From positions 357 through 40,043 of the forward strand of contig DKNY01000031.1 of assembly GCA_002470275.1 (NCBI GenBank): 39,687 nt of DNA. Direction: 5' to 3'. This document shows, in pieces, positions 1-8,688 of this stretch. The notes under the pieces were generated by a model that did not search any database, was not told the DNA's origin, and saw only the letters and a list, made by a program, of their open reading frames with translations. How positions within the stretch are numbered: the stretch's first letter is position 1; each line of letters starts with the position of its first letter. The stretch is from Gammaproteobacteria bacterium UBA7376. Lineage in GTDB: Bacteria > Pseudomonadota > Gammaproteobacteria > Pseudomonadales > Azotimanducaceae. Both the position numbers and the translations under genes were made by a program.

Positions 1-443
1 TAAAGTTCAGAATTTATAAAATTTGCAATTCTTCCAAAAAATATTCCAATTGGTGCAACTAGAGCGACGACATCTAAAAATAGAAACGCATTTTGATTAT
101 CTTTTTTTGCAAACAATATAGTTGCTATAACAATACCAATTACTCCTCCATGAAAAGACATGCCGCCCTCCCATATTCTGATTAGGTAAAGAGGGTTGTC
201 CAAAAAAACGTCGAGGTTATAGAACAGCACGTAACCGATGCGGCCACCGAGTACGGCACCAAGCGCACCGTAGAAGACCAAATCCGAGAGTTGCTCCTGG
301 GTCCATCCGCCTGGCCGAGCGCGCATCCTCATTGACCCGAGCCAGAAAACCGCGGCAAAACCCAGCACGTACATCAGCCCATACCATCTGAGCGCGACCG
401 GACCTACGGAAAAGATAACTGGATCTATTGCGGGGTAGTACAC
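1..443 (-). CDS. lgt: Prolipoprotein diacylglyceryl transferase, partial (C-terminus outside window)
   Basis: Inner-membrane enzyme that moves diacylglycerol from phosphatidylglycerol to the lipobox cysteine of prolipoproteins, the first step of lipoprotein maturation. The visible 147 residues begin at a GTG (443); an in-frame stop lies about 50 nt further upstream and a GAGG precedes the start. The N-terminus reads DPVIFSVGPVALRWYGLMYV, as in E. coli Lgt. GGRIGYVLFYN (66-76), MSFHGG (95-100, with the conserved His98) and the family signature GRIANFIN (137-144) follow. The frame runs off the window edge without a stop. Oddity: codons for residues past about 90 are AT-rich (AAA, ATA, TTT, AGA) and the first 120 bases of the window have only about 27% GC, unlike the N-terminal half and everything downstream. 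Family assignment is secure; the continuity of this gene is not. Confidence 0.93.
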   Translation of the reverse strand, partial: MYYPAIDPVIFSVGPVALRWYGLMYVLGFAAVFWLGSMRMRARPGGWTQEQLSDLVFYGALGAVLGGRIGYVLFYNLDVFLDNPLYLIRIWEGGMSFHGGVIGIVIATILFAKKDNQNAFLFLDVVALVAPIGIFFGRIANFINSEL

Positions 444-530
444 ATCAAGAGGCCTCAGATTTGATGCAGGGCAGGATACCCCAAAGTCCTGTTAGACTGC
501 GCTCCCCTCACCAACCAATTTATCCGTCGC

Positions 531-1322
531 ATGTGCCTGATTCTGCTGCAGTACCAACCTGACGCTCCAGAGCCGCTCATCGTCGCTGCCAACCGCGACG
601 AGTTTCACCAACGAGCCAGCGCACCCGCCCATTTTTGGCAGGACCGTCCAGACCTTCTGGCCGGTAGAGATTTGGTTGCTGGTGGCACCTGGCTAGGCTG
701 CACTCGGGAGGGTCGATTCGCCGCCTTAACCAACTTTAACCAAGGCCCGAGCATGCCCGCAGCGCGTTCACGAGGTGAACTGGTGGACGGCTTTCTGTCA
801 GCCACCGAGGACGCGATGGCCTACGCACAGGGCATCAGCGGCGAACACTACGCTGGCTTCAACCTGCTGCTCTACGACGGAAACGATTTGATCTATACGT
901 CCAACGTTTCGGTGCCGGGCACGCCTCGTCTCCAGGTACTGCCACCTGGCCATTATGGCCTGAGCAACGCCGAGCTGGGCGCAGCTTGGCCCAAGTGCGA
1001 AATCGGTGCGGAACGGCTTAGGCAGACCGTTCAACGCAACTATCATCTGAATGACCTGCTCGACTTGCTGAACGACAGACAGCCTCCTGCGGATGCCACG
1101 CTCCCAAACCGGGGGCGTCCGGTTGAGGAGGAGCGCCATTTGGCAGCATGCTTTATCGTGGGCGAGCATTACGGTACCCGAGCCAGTAGCGCCCTCTCCC
1201 TGGGGCGAGACCAAATCGCCTTTATTGAGCGTAGCTGGCTCGCTGGGGGCGTTCGCGGTGAGGACGTTGAGTTTTCTTTTCTTCGCAGATCAACCCAGCA
1301 CGCCAAACGGCTAGGGGCATAG
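531..1322 (+). CDS. NRDE/TANGO2-like family protein
   Basis: 263-aa protein of the NRDE (TANGO2-like) family. The defining Asn-Arg-Asp-Glu motif is at residues 21-24 (AANRDEF), and Cys2 directly follows the initiator Met, as is usual for the family; it could become an N-terminal nucleophile, but that is inference. Other family segments include LLAGRDLVAGGTWLG near residue 45 and ALTNFN near residue 65. The length (about 250-280 aa) is normal. No signal peptide or membrane segment is seen, so it is probably cytoplasmic. The biochemical role of bacterial members is unsettled; eukaryotic TANGO2 has been tied to Golgi organisation and to lipid or haem handling. The gene sits 9 bp upstream of the SDR gene, so the two probably share a transcript. 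Family is confident; function unknown. Confidence 0.85.
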   Translation: MCLILLQYQPDAPEPLIVAANRDEFHQRASAPAHFWQDRPDLLAGRDLVAGGTWLGCTREGRFAALTNFNQGPSMPAARSRGELVDGFLSATEDAMAYAQGISGEHYAGFNLLLYDGNDLIYTSNVSVPGTPRLQVLPPGHYGLSNAELGAAWPKCEIGAERLRQTVQRNYHLNDLLDLLNDRQPPADATLPNRGRPVEEERHLAACFIVGEHYGTRASSALSLGRDQIAFIERSWLAGGVRGEDVEFSFLRRSTQHAKRLGA

Positions 1323-1331
1323 GAGCAACCG

Positions 1332-2132
1332 ATGGATGTTTCGTTAACCGGTCGCACCGCCCTGATCACCGGGGGCAGCAAGGGTCTGGGTCTGGCCATG
1401 GCAAAGGCCTTCTATCGTGAGCACGCACGAGTCGCCATCGTAGCTAGAGATGCCCAAGGGCTTGATAACGCGTGTCGGGAGATCAAGGCGCAATCGGATC
1501 TTCCGAAAAACTGTAAGGGTGAGGTCGTCAGCTTCCCTTGCGACGTCTCCGATGCCGAGGCAATCGCTCGCATGCATGAACAGGTCACCGCACGGCTCGG
1601 GCCAGTGGATATATTAGTGAACAACGCGGGGCAATCAGCAGCGAAGCCTTTTGCGGAGATTACCGATGCAGAATGGCAGGCGGACCTAGACCTTAAGCTG
1701 CTGGCTTGCGTTCGCTTGAGCCGACTAACCTGGTCGGGCATGGCTGAGCGGGGCTGGGGAAGAATTATTAACTTGCTCAACGTCTTTGCGAAGGAGCCAC
1801 AGGCCGGCACCGCGCCAACATCGATTTCACGAGCAGCCGGTTTAGCGCTCACTAAGGTGCTCAGCGCGGAAGGCGCTCCTCACAATATCCTAGTCAATGC
1901 GCTGCTCATCGGCTTTGTGGAAAGTGATCAAATTGTACGGCGCCACGCTGCCAGCAACAGCGGCCTAGCCCTTGAGGCGTTTGTAGAACGTGCCGGAGCC
2001 GGCCTGCCCATGGGCCGTATGGGGAAACCCGAGGAGTGTGCGGACCTCGCCTTATTTTTGGCCAGCGAGCGGGCATCCTATTTGACCGGGTGCGCCATCA
2101 ACGTAGACGGCGGCCTGTCTAAGGTGATCTAG
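1332..2132 (+). CDS. SDR-family protein lacking the canonical catalytic residues
   Basis: 266-aa short-chain dehydrogenase/reductase fold. The NAD(P)-binding loop TGGSKGLG is at residues 13-20, the structural NNAG at 97-100, and the C-terminus (LTGCAINVDGGLS) is typical of FabG-like classical SDRs. The active site is not typical. At the position of YxxxK the sequence reads TSISR (163-167), so Tyr becomes Thr and Lys becomes Arg. The catalytic Ser position, 13 residues earlier, is Asn or Leu (INLLN). Cofactor binding looks intact while the standard proton-relay chemistry looks lost. I recall other proteobacterial SDR proteins with a similar TS-x-SRAAG segment, so this is probably a divergent subfamily rather than a damaged gene; the frame is intact. 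The 3' end is in a 15-bp tandem repeat shared with convergent ptsP. Substrate unknown. Confidence 0.85.
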   Translation: MDVSLTGRTALITGGSKGLGLAMAKAFYREHARVAIVARDAQGLDNACREIKAQSDLPKNCKGEVVSFPCDVSDAEAIARMHEQVTARLGPVDILVNNAGQSAAKPFAEITDAEWQADLDLKLLACVRLSRLTWSGMAERGWGRIINLLNVFAKEPQAGTAPTSISRAAGLALTKVLSAEGAPHNILVNALLIGFVESDQIVRRHAASNSGLALEAFVERAGAGLPMGRMGKPEECADLALFLASERASYLTGCAINVDGGLSKVI

Positions 2133-2152
2133 GCGACGGTGATCTAGGCGAC
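2123..2152. repeat. Perfect 15-bp tandem duplication spanning two stop codons
   Basis: The unit GGTGATCTAGGCGAC occurs twice head to tail (2123-2137 and 2138-2152). Copy 1 holds the TAG stop of the SDR gene (2130-2132). Copy 2 holds the stop of the convergent ptsP gene (2144-2146 on the minus strand). Each copy could supply both stops, so the duplication separates two gene ends that may once have overlapped. Confidence 0.9.
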
Positions 2153-4435
2153 CTGGTCAGCACCCGTTCGCCTTGGAAGAACCATCTTGTCGAGCCCGAG
2201 CCGGGAAAGCTCCTGCGCGACGAAGGGTGTCACTTCTTCGGCGGTATGCATCCGCAGCACCTTAGCCAGCAGCCGACGCGCGTCGGAACGCCGCACGTGT
2301 CGAATCGCCCACTTCACCTTCAGCAGATGCGTGGCGTTCATAGAAAGAACGTGATAGCCCATGGCCATCAGCAAAATCGCACCCGCAGGCGTGCCGGCCA
2401 GTTCGCCACAGATGCCAAGGGGCTTTTCCTCAGCATGAGCGGCTCTAGCCACTTCGCGCAGAGCGCTGATCACCGCCGGATGAATTTCCTGGTAGAGCTT
2501 TGCCACTCGCGGGTTGTTCCGGTCTACGGCCAATAGATATTGAGTCAGATCATTCGACCCTACGGCAACAAAATCAGACTCCCGAGCCAACAGACGCGCC
2601 TGATAGACCGCTGCGGGCACCTCAATCAATACCCCGACCTGGGGCCTTCGGATCTCCATGCCCTCTTCAACAACTTCATCGAAGGCCTGCTCGATCAACT
2701 GCTTGGCCGCACGCAACTCTCCTAAGCCTGAGATCATTGGCAGCATGATACGAAGCTCGCTTGCGAGTCCGGCACTGGCTTTGAGCATGGCGCGCACCTG
2801 CACCAAGAAAATTTCTGGATGATCTAGCGTGATGCGAATGCCTCGCCATCCGAGAAAGGGGTTTTCCTCCTGGATGGGGAAGTAGGACAAAGACTTATCA
2901 CCACCGATATCCAGCGTTCGCATGGTCACGGGCCTTGGGTTAAAGGCCTCAATGTGCTCGCGGTAAAGGACTCGCTGTTCCACCTCCGTAGGAAAACGGT
3001 CCTTGGTCATAAAGGGTACTTCCGTGCGGAACAGACCTACACCTTCTGCCCCGTGGTCCAATGACCGAGTGATATCTCCCGTTAGACCGATATTTACCCA
3101 AAGCTGGACGCGCCAGCCATCCAACGTGATACAGGGTTGTTCACTCAGGCCGCTTAACTCCTGATCAAATGAACGCTCTTGATCCACCAACTCCTGGTAT
3201 CCATGAACTCTCTCAGAATTTGGCTGCGCAAAGACGTCGCCATAGTGCCCATCAACGATCAGGTCCATGCCCTCTAGCTCATAGGCCGGCAAATCCACTG
3301 CGCCCATCACGGCAGGAATGCCCATCGCCCTGGCCAGAATGGCTACGTGGGAATGTCCCGAGCCTTTAACCGATACCACACCGCATAAATTTTCTGGCGG
3401 TATGCTGGTCAGCATGCTGGGCGTCACCTCTTCACCCACAAGGATGGTGCGTGCGGGAAACTGCGTTTTCTTTTCACGAATTTGCTGGAGATACCCTAGG
3501 ATGCGAATCCCTAAATCCCTCACATCCGTCCCACGCTCTCTTAAATAGGGATCATCCATAACCTCAAACTGACGCAGGTATTGTCGGATAACCCGACGCA
3601 GAGCGCCCTGAGCCCATTGGCCCATACGCACCTGCTCGCGCATATCTCCCGCGAGGCCGCTATCGTCGAGCATGTGAAGGTAGGCATCAAAGAGCACCAG
3701 CTCCTCTTCGGGGAGACTGGTCTGCAAGTCGTGTATCAGCGTCTGAATATCATTCCTAACGGCTTCGATAGCGCGATCAAGGAGCATCAGTTCAACTGAA
3801 ACATCGCTCGCGTCGCGATAGGGAACGGCGTCAAGGTCTGCCGCAGGCTGAATGACAACGCTGGTGCCAATGCCGATACCGGGGGCGCCCGGAAAACCGC
3901 GAAACCGGGCATCGCTAATGGTGTCGCTTTTGGGCCCAGAGAGAATTGCGGTTCCTACCGCCTCGGCATGAGCGACTACGGTTGCCAACTGAGCCGACAG
4001 GGTGACCAGGAAGGCCTCCTCTGATTCGTCAAAACGGCGAGATTCACGCTGCTGCACGACGAGAACGCCCAGGACTCTCCCCTGGTGCAGGATCGGAACG
4101 CCTAAGAAAGCATTGAAGGGTTCCTCTCCAATTTCGGGGACGAAAAAGAAATTGGGGTGACTGGGCGCAGTGTCCAGATTAAGAGGCTCTGCGCGACGAC
4201 CGACCAAGCCTACGAGACCTTGGTCCTTTGCCAACACCAGGCGACCGATTTGAGCCGCGTTTAATCCCTCTGTCGCCGCGAGCAGGTAGCCCGCATCTTC
4301 CCCGTCCACGAGGTAAATGGAACACACCTCAGTGCCCAGGACTTTACGAACCCGCGCAACTAAGAGTTGAACCGCTACAGGGAAATCCGCCTCCTGGGTG
4401 ACTTCCTGGACAATCTTACGCAAGGAGTTTAGCAA
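2144..4435 (-). CDS. ptsP: Phosphoenolpyruvate-protein phosphotransferase PtsP (enzyme I-Ntr)
   Basis: First component of the nitrogen-related phosphotransferase system: it takes phosphate from PEP and passes it to NPr, acting in regulation rather than sugar uptake. From the TTG proposed here it is 763 aa. A GAF domain covers about 1-170. The enzyme I N-terminal part begins at FRGFPGAPGIG (about 179), with the phospho-His in HSHVAILAR (about H363). The PEP-binding barrel carries FRTEVPF, RGIRITL, GSNDLTQYLLAVDRNN and CGELAG. An ATG 45 nt upstream (4480) is open in frame, but it would overlap rppH by 44 bp and add 15 residues not seen in the E. coli protein. The TTG at 4435 starts one base after the rppH stop, has AAGGA 8 nt upstream, and gives MLNSLRKIVQEV, which aligns with the E. 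coli N-terminus. It forms an operon with rppH, as in relatives. Confidence 0.95.
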   Translation of the reverse strand: MLNSLRKIVQEVTQEADFPVAVQLLVARVRKVLGTEVCSIYLVDGEDAGYLLAATEGLNAAQIGRLVLAKDQGLVGLVGRRAEPLNLDTAPSHPNFFFVPEIGEEPFNAFLGVPILHQGRVLGVLVVQQRESRRFDESEEAFLVTLSAQLATVVAHAEAVGTAILSGPKSDTISDARFRGFPGAPGIGIGTSVVIQPAADLDAVPYRDASDVSVELMLLDRAIEAVRNDIQTLIHDLQTSLPEEELVLFDAYLHMLDDSGLAGDMREQVRMGQWAQGALRRVIRQYLRQFEVMDDPYLRERGTDVRDLGIRILGYLQQIREKKTQFPARTILVGEEVTPSMLTSIPPENLCGVVSVKGSGHSHVAILARAMGIPAVMGAVDLPAYELEGMDLIVDGHYGDVFAQPNSERVHGYQELVDQERSFDQELSGLSEQPCITLDGWRVQLWVNIGLTGDITRSLDHGAEGVGLFRTEVPFMTKDRFPTEVEQRVLYREHIEAFNPRPVTMRTLDIGGDKSLSYFPIQEENPFLGWRGIRITLDHPEIFLVQVRAMLKASAGLASELRIMLPMISGLGELRAAKQLIEQAFDEVVEEGMEIRRPQVGVLIEVPAAVYQARLLARESDFVAVGSNDLTQYLLAVDRNNPRVAKLYQEIHPAVISALREVARAAHAEEKPLGICGELAGTPAGAILLMAMGYHVLSMNATHLLKVKWAIRHVRRSDARRLLAKVLRMHTAEEVTPFVAQELSRLGLDKMVLPRRTGADQVA

Positions 4436-4436
4436 G

Positions 4437-5000
4437 TCATTGATCCTTCCCTGTGTGCAAGTCGGTTGACGCGGAGGCATCCGGGACCGGTAGCGACGGC
4501 GCTAATTCAGTCAACGCCTGGCGATAGACTTCGGCCTTGAAGTCCACGACTTGCCGTATGGGGTAGTAGTAGCTCACCCATCGCCATTGATCGAATTCAG
4601 GTTTTGGCGAAAGGGTCAGCGATATGTCTGATTCGGATTGATTCAACTGCAGTAAAAACCAGCGCTGCTTTTGGCCCACAAACCCAGGCGTCGAGTTGTT
4701 TCTTCTCATTCGGACCGGTAGTCGGTAATACAGCCAGTCCTGGGTTGAGCCAAGGACGGTCACCGCCTCTGGCTCCAGGCCGATTTCCTCATGCAGTTCG
4801 CGATACAACGCTGCCTCGATCGACTCCCCTTCATGAATACCACCCTGAGGGAACTGCCATGCATCGAACCCTCCTACCCGCCGCGCCCACAGCACGCGAT
4901 GCTGGCCTTGGAATCCATGTTCATCCTGCTGTTCTGATCCTGCCCGCAGAATGATTCCGACGTTCGCTCGAAACCCCTGGGCGTCCACCTGTGAGTCCAT
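4437..5000 (-). CDS. rppH: RNA pyrophosphohydrolase RppH
   Basis: Nudix hydrolase that removes pyrophosphate from the 5' end of mRNAs and so starts RNase E-dependent decay. The protein has 187 aa (E. coli: 176). The complete Nudix box GX5EX7REUXEEXGU lies at residues 53-75 (G53, E59, R67, E68, E71, E72, G74). Flanking family segments are [10 protein letters not shown] (11-20), AWQFPQGG (47-54), [11 protein letters not shown] and [17 protein letters not shown]. The C-terminal tail is acidic and Ser/Thr-rich, without the basic end of the E. coli protein. The ATG at 5000 is preceded by GGAG at moderate spacing. It is the first gene of an rppH-ptsP pair, divergent from the DUF255 gene, so its promoter should lie within 5001-5100. 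Confidence 0.96.
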   Translation of the reverse strand: MDSQVDAQGFRANVGIILRAGSEQQDEHGFQGQHRVLWARRVGGFDAWQFPQGGIHEGESIEAALYRELHEEIGLEPEAVTVLGSTQDWLYYRLPVRMRRNNSTPGFVGQKQRWFLLQLNQSESDISLTLSPKPEFDQWRWVSYYYPIRQVVDFKAEVYRQALTELAPSLPVPDASASTDLHTGKDQ

Positions 5001-5065
5001 TGTCTACTTTCCATCTCCTCAGTTCCCTAATATGCCCTATGCAAAGATCACTTGCTGACCGAAAC

Positions 5066-5104
5066 ATGAGAAACTTCCGCCTTTTTTTGACGACTCAAAA
5101 GTGA
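5066..5104 (+). CDS. Possible 12-codon leader ORF upstream of the DUF255 gene
   Basis: An ATG at 5066 opens a frame encoding MRNFRLFLTTQK, whose TGA stop (5102-5104) overlaps the GTG start of the next gene in a GTGA arrangement. The downstream GTG has no recognisable Shine-Dalgarno sequence, so translational coupling from this leader would explain its initiation. The leader has no strong ribosome-binding site either, and a 12-codon frame can easily arise by chance. Confidence 0.25.
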   Translation: MRNFRLFLTTQK

Positions 5105-7164
5105 ACAACGATTTAAAACACGAAGCCAGTCTATATCTTTCCGCCCATGCCGAGCAGCCGGTGCACTGGCAACCCTGGCGTGAGGACACGTTACTTCTAG
5201 CAAAGCGAGACGCTAAGCCAATCTACCTGAGCATTGGTTATGCCGGGTCCCATTGGTGTCAGGTTATGGCCGAAGAATCCTATTCCCAGGCGCAAACCGC
5301 CGATATTCTTAACGCTAAATTTTGCTGTATTAAGGTGGATCGGGAGGAACGGCCAGACCTGGACCGGATTTACCTAACGGCCACGCAGCTGCTAAACCAG
5401 CGAAGTGGCGGCTGGCCGATCAATGCCATCCTGGACCCAGACACCTTGGTCCCCTTCTTTGCCGGTCACTATTTCCCCGCTGAGAGTCTTCATGGGCAGC
5501 CTGGCTTCGCGGACCTTCTTCTTCGACTGGCCGAGGCCTTCAGTGAACAACGGGACGCCATCTCTGAAGCCGGTGGGGCCCTTCGAAATAAGCTGCAGAG
5601 CCTACACCCACCTACCCTTGACCCGCAAATGGAGGACCAAGACCTCCTGCAGACCTGCCGTCAAGAACTAGCCGAGCGATACGATGCCAGTGAGGGCGGT
5701 TTCGGCCAAGGCATTAAATTCGCTATGCCCTCGAGCATCGAGCACCTCCTGCGACACTGGGCCTATGCCAGAAATGCCGGCGATAACGATAGAGCGGGCC
5801 TGGATATGGTGATGACCACTCTGACGCGAATAGCCCGTGGCGGAATATACGATCATCTCGGGGGAGGCTTCTTTCGCTACGCAACAGATAAACAATGGCG
5901 TGTGCCGCATTTTGAGAAGGTCCTGTATGACAGCGCACTGCTGCTGGGATGCTATGCCCAATCGCTAAAGCTGGGCGAGGATGCGCTTTTCGAGGATGCC
6001 ATCCGCAGAACCCTCGGCTGGCTTGAGAACGAGATGCGCCACCCCGAAGGCGCTTTTTTTGCGAGCCAGGATGGTATGAGCCAGGGTCAGTCCGGCGGCT
6101 ATTATCTTTGGCGCCGGGAAGCGATAAAACCCCTGCTTGATGAGAAGGCCTACCTCGTATTCGAGACGCTCTATGGTATTGATCGCCCTGCCAACTGCGA
6201 AAATAAGTGGTCCCTCCATCGCCGCGACGCCTGGCGATCCGTGGTTGAGCGTCTTAGCCTTGAGCCTGACGATGCAGCCCTAAGTCTGGATAGAGCGCGA
6301 TCCGTGCTGCTGGAAACCAGAGCCCAGCGCCCGGCGCCGATCACCGACGAAAAAATTCTGACGTCCTGGAACGGCCTGCTGATGGCTGGCCTATGCCAGT
6401 GCGCTGACGTCATGGAAGAAGACCGGACTTTAGGCATGGCTACCGGGATCGCGGACTTTCTCTACCGGCACTGCTGGGAAGAGCACGGCCTAAGCGTCTG
6501 CTGGCAAAACGGCAAATCCCATGAGATCGGGTTTCTAGAGGACTACGCCAATACCTTGGCGGGCCTCCTGGAACTGCTGAAAAGGCGTTGGCGTGCCCAG
6601 GATATTTTATTTGCCAGAGCCCTAGCCGACGCATTGCTGGAGCACTTCTACGATCCTGAGCAGGGGGGCTTCTTCCTCAATGCAGCAACTCAAACTCCTA
6701 ACATCTACCGACCTAAGCCCACCGTAGATGAGGCCCTCCCACCAGGTAACGCAACGGCAACCAGCGCCATGATCGAACTTGGGCGTTTATTAGGCGTTGA
6801 CGCTTATTTGGATGCCGGCCTCAACTCCTTGGTCTGGGCAAGGGCGATCATGGAACGCTACCCGGCAAGCCACTGCGCCGGGCTAAGGGGCCTGCAGCTA
6901 ACGGCCTTTGATCATCAAATCGTTATCCTGCGGGGCCCCTCATCAGCCACCGCATCCTGGCACCAGAAGCTCACCCAGGGGTTGCACCCGTGGCGGAGCT
7001 GCTACGCTATTCCATACGAACAGCCAGGCTTGGTGCCCGGCTATCTGCCCTCCCTAGTCGGAGCTGACGATCAACAGCGGGTGACGGCTTTTCTCAATGA
7101 AAGTGGATCCATCAGTGGGCCTATCCGAGCGTTAGAGGTGCTCGAACAGCGCTTAGACCGGTAG
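5101..7164 (+). CDS. DUF255/YyaL-type thioredoxin-domain protein with degenerate CxxC-like motif
   Basis: 687-aa member of the family that includes YyaL and human SPATA20: an N-terminal thioredoxin-like domain followed by an (alpha/alpha)6-toroid, glycosidase-like region. Family landmarks present are LSIGYAG (43-49), KVDREERPDLD, SGGWPINAIL, VPHFEKVLYD, ILTSWNGLLMAGL and FLEDYANTLAGLLEL. In most relatives the thioredoxin-like site reads CHWCHVM; here it is SHWCQVM, so the first Cys is Ser50 and the second His is Gln54, leaving a single Cys53. The usual DADSEG segment of the toroid is also altered (SQDGMSQGQ). The frame is intact over its full length, so selection appears to keep it. The GTG start agrees with family length but lacks a clear ribosome-binding site. 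Biochemical role unknown; any redox activity is probably altered. Confidence 0.88.
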   Translation: MNNDLKHEASLYLSAHAEQPVHWQPWREDTLLLAKRDAKPIYLSIGYAGSHWCQVMAEESYSQAQTADILNAKFCCIKVDREERPDLDRIYLTATQLLNQRSGGWPINAILDPDTLVPFFAGHYFPAESLHGQPGFADLLLRLAEAFSEQRDAISEAGGALRNKLQSLHPPTLDPQMEDQDLLQTCRQELAERYDASEGGFGQGIKFAMPSSIEHLLRHWAYARNAGDNDRAGLDMVMTTLTRIARGGIYDHLGGGFFRYATDKQWRVPHFEKVLYDSALLLGCYAQSLKLGEDALFEDAIRRTLGWLENEMRHPEGAFFASQDGMSQGQSGGYYLWRREAIKPLLDEKAYLVFETLYGIDRPANCENKWSLHRRDAWRSVVERLSLEPDDAALSLDRARSVLLETRAQRPAPITDEKILTSWNGLLMAGLCQCADVMEEDRTLGMATGIADFLYRHCWEEHGLSVCWQNGKSHEIGFLEDYANTLAGLLELLKRRWRAQDILFARALADALLEHFYDPEQGGFFLNAATQTPNIYRPKPTVDEALPPGNATATSAMIELGRLLGVDAYLDAGLNSLVWARAIMERYPASHCAGLRGLQLTAFDHQIVILRGPSSATASWHQKLTQGLHPWRSCYAIPYEQPGLVPGYLPSLVGADDQQRVTAFLNESGSISGPIRALEVLEQRLDR

Positions 7165-7191
7165 TGACCGAGCAGGACCTGAGGGCGCACC

Positions 7192-8688
7192 CTATCCAGC
7201 GCCGGTGTTGCTCCAGGTCAGGTCTAGCTCCCGAGCGGCTTTTACGTCATCCAGGCGGCGCACTCGAGTGGTGTAGGGCGCTTGCTTGATAAAGTCCGGG
7301 TTCTCTTGGGCTTCAGCCCGGACGCGAATCATGGCCTCGATGAAGCCATCCATCTCCGCCTTGCTTTCCGTTTCGGTGGGCTCGACTAAGAAACACTCGG
7401 GAACCAGCAAGGGGAAGTACGTGGTGGGCGAATGCACCCCATAGTCCAGCAGGCGTTTGGCCATATCCATGGCGTTTACCCCGAGCTGCTTTGCTTCGGC
7501 CTGATAGGTCACAATAAATTCATGGGTTGCGCGACGATCAGGATAGGCCAGTTGAAACCCTTCTTTCTTCAGTCGGGCGGCCATGTAGTTCGCATTCAAC
7601 GTAGCGAAGGTCCCCACGCGATGCATACCCTCCCGGCCAAGCAGCAGCGCATAGGCCAATGCACGCAGCAAAATGCCCGCATTGCCGGCAAAGGCAGAGA
7701 GCGTTCCAATGCTGCCGGCACAGTCCTCCTGGTTAAGCCAACGATAGGTCCCTTGATCCTGAGCAACCATGGGCGTGGGCAGGTGAGGGAGCAAGCGCTC
7801 ACCAACGCCCACCGGACCTGCTCCGGGTCCACCCCCGCCATGGGGCGTGGCGAAGGTCTTATGCAGATTCATGTGCAGCACATCAAAGCCCATATCACCG
7901 GGTTTTACCTTGCCCAAGATGGCGTTTAAATTTGCGCCGTCGTAGTAGAGCAAACCACCCGCCTCGTGCACCGTGCTGGCTATTTCCTTGATCTGACGCT
8001 CAAAGACGCCGCAGGTTGACGGATTGGTCATCATAAGGCCTGCTGTTTGCGGACCCACCTTTTGCTTGAGCACCGCCAGGTCCACATCTCCCTGCTCCGT
8101 TATAGGAACCTCCGTGACCTGATAACCACACATGACCGCTGTCGCCGGATTGGTTCCGTGGGCCGCAGTGGGCACGATAATCTCGGTACGACCATGGTCG
8201 GCTCGCGCCTCGTGATAGGCCCGAATCATAGCGACACCGGCAAACTCTCCCTGGGCACCCGCCATGGGTGCTAAGGAAACGCCCTGCATCCCGGTCAAGT
8301 CCTTTAGGATTTCCTGAAGATCGAACAGGCACGCCATGAAGCCCTGACTGGCCCGCTCCGGTGCTAGGGGGTGACGCCCCAAAAACCCCGCAAAGCTGGC
8401 GGCCTTATGCGCGCCTCGCGGATTGTATTTCATCGTGCATGACCCCAGCGGATAAAAGGTCGTGTCGATGGCATAGTTCTGCTGGGATAGATTGGTGAAA
8501 TGCCGCACCACCTGCAGCTCAGAAACACGCGGCAACGCCGGTTGTTCTGTGCGCAGCAGGTCCTGAGGTAGATCCGCCAGCTGCGCTTCGTCAGTGCCAT
8601 CCACCCGCTGTGCATAGGATCGACGTCCCGGTGCGCTGAGTTCAAAAATTGAGCGCCCCTGCTCGGCGCCCGTTGGCTGCTGCTTCAC
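7192..8688 (-). CDS. gcvPB: Glycine dehydrogenase (decarboxylating) subunit 2
   Basis: C-terminal subunit of the two-polypeptide P-protein of the glycine cleavage system. It carries pyridoxal phosphate and decarboxylates glycine, passing the aminomethyl group to lipoyl-GcvH. 498 aa. The PLP lysine is K277 in [16 protein letters not shown]; other landmarks are [13 protein letters not shown] (79-91), AHGTNPA (177-183) and LYYDGANLN (247-255). Translation starts at a GTG (8688) overlapping the gcvPA stop in a 4-base GTGA, so the subunits are coupled and likely made in equal amounts. It is the last gene of the gcvT-gcvH-gcvPA-gcvPB run and faces the DUF255 gene with a 27-bp gap; no obvious intrinsic terminator is seen there. 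Many gammaproteobacteria have a single fused GcvP of about 950 aa. Confidence 0.96.
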   Translation of the reverse strand: MKQQPTGAEQGRSIFELSAPGRRSYAQRVDGTDEAQLADLPQDLLRTEQPALPRVSELQVVRHFTNLSQQNYAIDTTFYPLGSCTMKYNPRGAHKAASFAGFLGRHPLAPERASQGFMACLFDLQEILKDLTGMQGVSLAPMAGAQGEFAGVAMIRAYHEARADHGRTEIIVPTAAHGTNPATAVMCGYQVTEVPITEQGDVDLAVLKQKVGPQTAGLMMTNPSTCGVFERQIKEIASTVHEAGGLLYYDGANLNAILGKVKPGDMGFDVLHMNLHKTFATPHGGGGPGAGPVGVGERLLPHLPTPMVAQDQGTYRWLNQEDCAGSIGTLSAFAGNAGILLRALAYALLLGREGMHRVGTFATLNANYMAARLKKEGFQLAYPDRRATHEFIVTYQAEAKQLGVNAMDMAKRLLDYGVHSPTTYFPLLVPECFLVEPTETESKAEMDGFIEAMIRVRAEAQENPDFIKQAPYTTRVRRLDDVKAARELDLTWSNTGAG

